Shown: positions 59,870 to 64,000 of the stretch, piece after piece
Layout of the letters: every line of letters starts with the position of its first letter
How positions within the stretch are numbered: the first letter of the stretch is position 1
Assembly (NCBI RefSeq): GCF_020329505.1
Contig: NZ_JAGKJJ010000005.1
Span: 62,001 to 126,000 of the forward strand
Length of the DNA stretch: 64,000 nucleotides
Origin: Bradyrhizobium semiaridum
GTDB lineage: Bacteria; Pseudomonadota; Alphaproteobacteria; Rhizobiales; Xanthobacteraceae
Reading direction: 5' to 3'
Notes under the pieces: generated by a model
Database searches by the model: none
Told to the model about the DNA's origin: nothing
Seen by the model: only the letters and a program-made list of their open reading frames with translations
Translations under genes and position numbers: made by a program

Positions 59870-60538
59870 TCACAGCTTTCGCAGCCGCGTGCTCGGGACC
59901 GGGGAGCGTTCGGTGCCGCGCGGCGCCAGCACGGAGAAGTCGGGCTGGTCCTCGAGCACCAGCGCGCCGGCCCCCAGTACGCACTTCTGGCCGATCGTCA
60001 CGTGATCACGGATCGTGACGTTGACGCCGACAAAACTTCCCTGCCCGATCCGCACGCCCCCGGACACCACGACATGCGAGGCCAGGAACACGTCGTCCTC
60101 GATCACCGAGTGGTGGCCGATATGGTTGCCGCTCCACAGCGTGACGTTGGCGCCGACCTGCGCGAACGGCTGGATGGTGTTGTCCTCGAGGATGAAGCAG
60201 TTCTCTCCCGGCGTGAAACCGGGAAACACGGTGGCGCGGCTGCTCAGATAGGTTGCGAGCCGGTATCCCTTGGCGCGCGCGGCGGCGACCTTCTCGGCGC
60301 GAATGGCATTGATCTTCGCGTAGCTCACCGCGACGAACATGCCGAACTGATCGGGTCCGTATCTCGCGACGACATCCTCGAACGCGACGACCGGCCGGCC
60401 GCGGAATTCGCTCTGCTTCAGAAAGGCGCCGTCAACGGTGAAGCCTGCGACCTCGTAGCGGGAGTCATGGGTGAAATAGAAATCGGCCAACTCGGCAATC
60501 TCGCCGGTCCCGAAAACGATGATCTTCTGCTTCTGCAA
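59870..60538 (-). CDS. NeuD-like sugar acyltransferase with a non-ATG start
   Basis: About 222 residues if TTG 60538 is used: QKIIVFGTGEIAELADFYFTHD, the GRPVVAFEDV segment, and a beta-helix (GFTPGENCFILEDNTIQPFAQVGANVTLWSGNHIGHHSVIEDDVFLASHVVVSGGVRIGQGSFVG is split over residues 107-171) with the catalytic-type His pair. A GGGGGAG site lies 11 bases before the TTG. A longer frame from GTG 60628 adds 30 low-quality residues. It would acylate a nucleotide-amino-sugar. The operon includes the propeller-like gene. Confidence 0.75.
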   Translation of the reverse strand: MQKQKIIVFGTGEIAELADFYFTHDSRYEVAGFTVDGAFLKQSEFRGRPVVAFEDVVARYGPDQFGMFVAVSYAKINAIRAEKVAAARAKGYRLATYLSSRATVFPGFTPGENCFILEDNTIQPFAQVGANVTLWSGNHIGHHSVIEDDVFLASHVVVSGGVRIGQGSFVGVNVTIRDHVTIGQKCVLGAGALVLEDQPDFSVLAPRGTERSPVPSTRLRKL

Positions 60539-60734
60539 TGGGTTTCGAGCTCCCCCGCTGTCGATTCCATATATCGATTTGGGGGTGTGTCCGCAACAAA
60601 CGGCCGGGCGCCGCGCCGCCAGCAGCACCGGTCTCGCCGCCGACGGGATCGCCGCCCGGCAGGCGGGCCCGCCGCCGGCATAGCCGCGGCGAAAGTCGGA
60701 TCAGCGCGATCGCCCTGCTGCAGCAAGGCACCCG

Positions 60735-63128
60735 TCAAACGATGTGCCAGCCTGCCGCGTTCCCGCTTCCGAGCGCGGCAACCGTGTGAGCCGTGCCGGG
60801 CTGGCCGTCGTCCCAGACGATCGCCGTGCCGCTGCTGTCATACCAGAGGATGTCGGAGCGGCCGGTTCCGTTGAAATCACCGATGGCTGCAATCTGTTGC
60901 GAACTCGGAACCGCGCCGGCACTGGAAATGAAGTGAGCCTTGCTGATCTGCCCGTCATCCCAAAGCGACACGGCACCGTTGTTGTTCTGCCAGAGGATAT
61001 CGCTCTTGCCGTTGCCATCGAAATTGCCGGTGCCGACAAAATGCCAGCCGCTCGAGAGCGTTCCGGGCGGGGCGATGATATGAGCGCCGCTGACCTGGCC
61101 ATTGTCCCAGATCGAAGCCTTGCCGTTGTCATTGACCCACAGGATATCGTCGTGATTGTTGCCGTCGAAGTCGCCGGTGCCGGCGAAATGCCAGCCGCCA
61201 GCGATCGTGCCGGCCGGGGCGATGATATGGGCGCCGGCGAGCTGGCCGTTGTCCCAGATCGAAACCTTGCCGTTGTCATTGACCCACAGGATGTCGCTTC
61301 GGCCATTGCCGTCGAAGTCGCCGGTGCCCGCGAAGTGCCAGTCGCTCGAGATGGTGCCGGCAGGGGCAATGATGTGGGCAGCGCTGACCTGGCTATCGTC
61401 CCAGATCGAGACCTTGCCGTTGTCATTGACCCACAGGATATCGCTTCGGCCGTTGTCGTTGAAGTCCCCGAGCCCGGCGAAGTGCCAGCCGTTCGCGATC
61501 GTGCCGGCAGGAGCGATCCAGTGCGCGCCAGAGAGCTGCCCGTCGTTCCAGACCGACACGACACCGCTGTCGTTGACCCAGAGCAGATCGTCATGCCCGT
61601 TGCCGTCAAAGTCGCTTTCGGAGTGGCCGATCGCAACGATCTGACGCGTCAGCCCGATCAGATCGCGGTCGGTGATCGCGACATTGCCCGACAGATCGAT
61701 GGCGAAATCCGCACTGGCGTCGCCATTGACGTCACCCTGGAGTGTCGTCACGCCGAGTGCGCTATTGTAGCTGTAACCGACTTCGTGGCCGTTGCCGTCC
61801 AATGATGACGAGCCGATGAAGTGGAAGGTGCCGAGACCGCTGAGATCGATATAGTCCACACCCGACGCGAAGTCGGTGATTAGATCGTGCGTTGCGCCCA
61901 CCGGGGTCACTTCCCCGGTTGCAAACACGAAAGTATCCGCACCGCCATTGCCGGTCATGACATCGGTGCCGGAGCCGGCGAACAGCCGGTCGGCGCCGGC
62001 ACCGCCAATCATGGTATCGTGGCCAGCACCGCCCACGAGGGTGCTGCCATAGTCGCTTGCGATCAGCGTGTCGTTGCCGCTCCCGGCAATCGCCCTCTCG
62101 ATGACGGTGTTGGTCGCGATCCCGACGTTGTTGACCAGTCCGCCCACGGACGAGAAGGCGCCCGGGTGCAGATCGATCGTCTGCGCATCGGAATATCCCG
62201 AAACGTCGAGCGTGTCGCTGCCGCCGCTGTCGTAGATGGTCAGCCCGGGCCCGTCGGGAAAGTTGGTGAAGTCGTAGACCCCGCCCAAGGCGCTGTTGAA
62301 GCCGTAAACGGTGTTGCCGGTTCGCGTCGTCGTTGCCGCGCCGTAGATCAGGCCTACAGCGTAGATGTCGGCCATCTGCGGCGTGAGGACATAGCGATAC
62401 GAACTTCCGGAATAGTTGTCTTCCGCGAAGTACGACATGATCGAATATTGCCAGGTATCGTTGGCGTAGATCGCATCAGTCGAATAGTCGCCGTCGCCGT
62501 TGTACGGCCCCTGATGGCCGAGGCCCAGCGCATGACCGATCTCGTGGATGTAGGTCTGGTAGGCGTAGCTGTCGATACCGGACTGGCCATCGTAGGTGCC
62601 GCCATCGGTCGTGACCCAGTCGGTGCTGATGTGAACCGTCGCCGAGATCATATTGCCCGCGCCGTTCCAGCTGGCATCGGTCATGGCCGTCATCGTGCCG
62701 GTATGCACGAACGTGATGTTGGCGGCGCCGCTGGTCCGGGTGAAGCTGACGTTGGCAACATCGTGCCAGGCCGCGAACGCCGCAAGTGCGAGTGCCTGCT
62801 CGTCGGCATTCAGGCCATCGATGTTGAAGGAGATGGTATTGGAGGCCCAATGGTGGGCGAGCTCGCCATTGTAGGACCAGAAGCCGTTGATCAGATAGTC
62901 GGCAAGCTGCGCGGTCGTTGCCACCGGCTTCGTGGAGTTGGCGCTGGCGGTGGTCTGCGTAAGCGCCGTCCCCGCGGCAAGCGGATATGGATCGCCCGGG
63001 TCAACAAAAATCGACGGCCCCTCCGCTACGCCGGCGGATGGGGACGATGGTGCCGCCAACGCCGTGTCGTCCCAAGGACCGAAAGCGATCGTTTCGGGGT
63101 CATCGGAGAACCCATAGCCTTTTCGCAT
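60735..63128 (-). CDS. Serralysin-like M10 metalloprotease with RTX and tandem VCBS/FG-GAP-type repeats
   Basis: A 797-residue protein with no N-terminal signal peptide. HEIGHALGLGH (residues 195-205) is the M10 zinc site and SIMSYF (229-234) the Met-turn. A serralysin C-terminal domain follows with RTX-like turns (GGAGHDTMIGGAGADRLFAGSGTDVM, split around residues 375-405) and DTFVFATGE. The last 290 residues are six units of 49 residues (GDFDGNGRSDILWVNDNGK pattern). Such proteins leave by type I secretion with a C-terminal signal, but no T1SS genes are seen nearby. ATG 63128 is used. Confidence 0.88.
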   Translation of the reverse strand: MRKGYGFSDDPETIAFGPWDDTALAAPSSPSAGVAEGPSIFVDPGDPYPLAAGTALTQTTASANSTKPVATTAQLADYLINGFWSYNGELAHHWASNTISFNIDGLNADEQALALAAFAAWHDVANVSFTRTSGAANITFVHTGTMTAMTDASWNGAGNMISATVHISTDWVTTDGGTYDGQSGIDSYAYQTYIHEIGHALGLGHQGPYNGDGDYSTDAIYANDTWQYSIMSYFAEDNYSGSSYRYVLTPQMADIYAVGLIYGAATTTRTGNTVYGFNSALGGVYDFTNFPDGPGLTIYDSGGSDTLDVSGYSDAQTIDLHPGAFSSVGGLVNNVGIATNTVIERAIAGSGNDTLIASDYGSTLVGGAGHDTMIGGAGADRLFAGSGTDVMTGNGGADTFVFATGEVTPVGATHDLITDFASGVDYIDLSGLGTFHFIGSSSLDGNGHEVGYSYNSALGVTTLQGDVNGDASADFAIDLSGNVAITDRDLIGLTRQIVAIGHSESDFDGNGHDDLLWVNDSGVVSVWNDGQLSGAHWIAPAGTIANGWHFAGLGDFNDNGRSDILWVNDNGKVSIWDDSQVSAAHIIAPAGTISSDWHFAGTGDFDGNGRSDILWVNDNGKVSIWDNGQLAGAHIIAPAGTIAGGWHFAGTGDFDGNNHDDILWVNDNGKASIWDNGQVSGAHIIAPPGTLSSGWHFVGTGNFDGNGKSDILWQNNNGAVSLWDDGQISKAHFISSAGAVPSSQQIAAIGDFNGTGRSDILWYDSSGTAIVWDDGQPGTAHTVAALGSGNAAGWHIV
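60738..61619 (-). repeat. Six 147-base tandem repeats inside the M10 protease gene
   Basis: Six 49-codon units lie end to end. Units 2 to 4 (about 61030-61475) are nearly identical at DNA level, for instance a run reading CCGTTGTCATTGACCCACAG appears in each. Outer units have diverged. Each unit has a calcium-type DxDGNGxxD loop and a WVNDNGKxSIWD strand. Confidence 0.85.
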
Positions 63129-63472
63129 CAAATCAACCGTATCTGGAGATGATTTCCTGAAAGAATCGCCTTCGAACGGGCACAACCTAACATGGCCGAA
63201 CGACAGATCTTTGGCCGCGATCCTGCGCGAGCGTTCGTTGGCAAACAATTAAGGCGCCTGCAAGATGCCGGTTTCGGTCTGGGCAGACCCGGTCCAGGCA
63301 GGGGTCGACCCTTCGGCGGATCTGCGTATCGTACAGGGGGTGCCACGTTCCGATTCCGGAACCGGCGTCCGGGCAACCCATCGTGTCCCAATTCCCTCGG
63401 TTGGAATGGCCCGCCAAATTGTCTAAGCCACACCGGCCAGAGTCCGGAGCGGCCCCAACAAGAGGTGTTCGA
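63129..63472. other. 344-base divergent intergenic region
   Basis: It separates the protease gene (minus, start 63128) from the CoA-transferase gene (plus, start 63473) and should contain both promoters. No convincing gene or clear promoter pair was found. The open frames that cross it on both strands have no family-like residues. Confidence 0.4.
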
Positions 63473-64000
63473 ATGCCCTTTCCCCGCGCGTCCCAAGCCC
63501 TGTCCCGTTTCACCGTGCTGGATCTGACCCGCGTCCGTTCGGGACCGACCTGCGTACGGCAGCTGGCCGACTGGGGCGCCAACGTCATCAAGATCGACGC
63601 GCTGCTCGAGGACGGCGGCGGCGAGCAGCCCGGCGGTCCCCGCGGCGGCTCCGACTTCCAGAACCTGCACCGCAACAAGCGCGCCATGACGCTGAACCTG
63701 AAGGACCCGAAGGGGCTCGAGGTGTTCAAGCGGCTGGCCGAGCAGGCCGACGTCATCGTCGAGAACTTCCGGCCGGACGTGAAGGGCAAGCTCGGCATCG
63801 ACTATGAGAGCGTCCGCAAGATCAATCCGCGGATCGTCTATGGCAGCATCTCCGGCTTCGGACAGGACGGCCCCTATCACAAGCGCCCCGGGTTCGATCA
63901 GATCGCCCAGGGCATGGGCGGGCTGATGTCGGTGACCGGCGCGCCCGGCCAGGGGCCGATGCGGGTCGGCATTCCCGTGGCCGATCTCACCGCCGGCCTG
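63473..64000 (+). CDS. CaiB/BaiF (family III) CoA-transferase, 3' end outside window
   Basis: 176 codons are visible before the window ends; the family is about 390-430 residues. It starts SRFTVLDLTRVRSGPTCVRQLADWGANVIKID and continues FQNLHRNKRAMTLNLKDPKG, VIVENFRPDVKGKLGIDYESV and ISGFGQDGPYHKRPGFDQIAQGMGGLM. The Asp in RPGFDQIAQ is the catalytic residue of formyl-CoA transferase and relatives. AGAGG lies 7 bases before ATG 63473. It transfers CoA between acids; the substrate cannot be told. It is unrelated in function to the surface genes. Confidence 0.9.
   Translation, partial: MPFPRASQALSRFTVLDLTRVRSGPTCVRQLADWGANVIKIDALLEDGGGEQPGGPRGGSDFQNLHRNKRAMTLNLKDPKGLEVFKRLAEQADVIVENFRPDVKGKLGIDYESVRKINPRIVYGSISGFGQDGPYHKRPGFDQIAQGMGGLMSVTGAPGQGPMRVGIPVADLTAGL

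Noticed and set aside
63128..63880. Minus-strand frame overlapping the CoA-transferase gene
   Set aside because: The plus-strand translation is an obvious CaiB/BaiF protein, so this is a shadow.
1..64000. Insertion sequences, integrases, tRNA genes or CRISPR arrays
   Set aside because: I looked for transposase motifs, cloverleaf-like segments and regularly spaced repeats and found none that I could support.

Overview
The window reads as chromosome of a high-G+C alphaproteobacterium of the order Hyphomicrobiales, most likely Bradyrhizobium. This rests on the dense GC-rich coding, the style of the gene products, a composite palindromic repeat (58844-58944) of a type I know from Rhizobiales genomes, and a Bradyrhizobium-like GC-rich palindrome at 45391-45430. 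I could not run a search, so the genus is an inference. I see no rRNA, tRNA, CRISPR array, insertion sequence or integrase.

Layout. (1) 1-10121 holds one arm of a nonulosonic (legionaminic-type) acid pathway: a class III aminotransferase cut by the window edge, a serine-acetyltransferase-like protein, HisF- and HisH-like subunits with an N-acetyl-sugar amidotransferase (an acetamidino-forming set), an SDR, a CBS-nucleotidyltransferase (PtmE type), a NeuD-type acyltransferase, LegI/NeuB, and divergently LegF/NeuA and LegG/NeuC. (2) 10157-18370 holds a Wzx flippase, a PhyH oxygenase, an MBOAT/SGNH-like/small-protein acylation group and two Wzy/WaaL-like membrane proteins. Parts of this stretch are less GC-rich than the flanks. 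(3) 18386-22073 returns to the pathway with a capsule-synthesis-like protein, LegC and LegB, so the route to a CMP-activated legionaminic-type sugar appears complete but split into two blocks. (4) 22503-33227 is a second glycan block: polymerase-like protein, two glycosyltransferases, epimerase, methyltransferase, acetyltransferase, asparagine synthase, second Wzx flippase and a WecE-type transaminase.

(5) 33246-44057 is a type II secretion system: gspE-F-G-H-I-J-K-L-M plus a short GspC/N-like gene on the minus strand, and the secretin gspD divergent on the plus strand. No prepilin peptidase is present. (6) 44249-48705 is a mixed accessory stretch: SEL1-repeat protein, small secreted protein, a membrane protein and muconolactone-isomerase-like pair divergent from a LysR regulator, and a crotonase with a Tat-like leader. 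(7) 48948-60538 is a third envelope/glycan block: HTTM-DCC fusion, polytopic protein, WbqC, secreted beta-helix protein, GT2, two methyltransferases, PhyH oxygenase, beta-propeller glycosidase-like protein and a NeuD-like acyltransferase. (8) 60735-64000 holds a serralysin-like M10/RTX protease with six tandem 49-residue repeats and the start of a CaiB/BaiF CoA-transferase.

Taken together, this is a cell-surface region. It makes and decorates one or more polysaccharides containing a nonulosonic acid (probably O-antigen or capsule, since two flippases and three polymerase/ligase-like proteins are present and no flagellin or Maf-type transferase is seen). It also carries a protein secretion machine and several likely exported proteins. 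Many neighbouring genes overlap by 1-8 bases or have gaps under 20 bases, which suggests long co-transcribed units.
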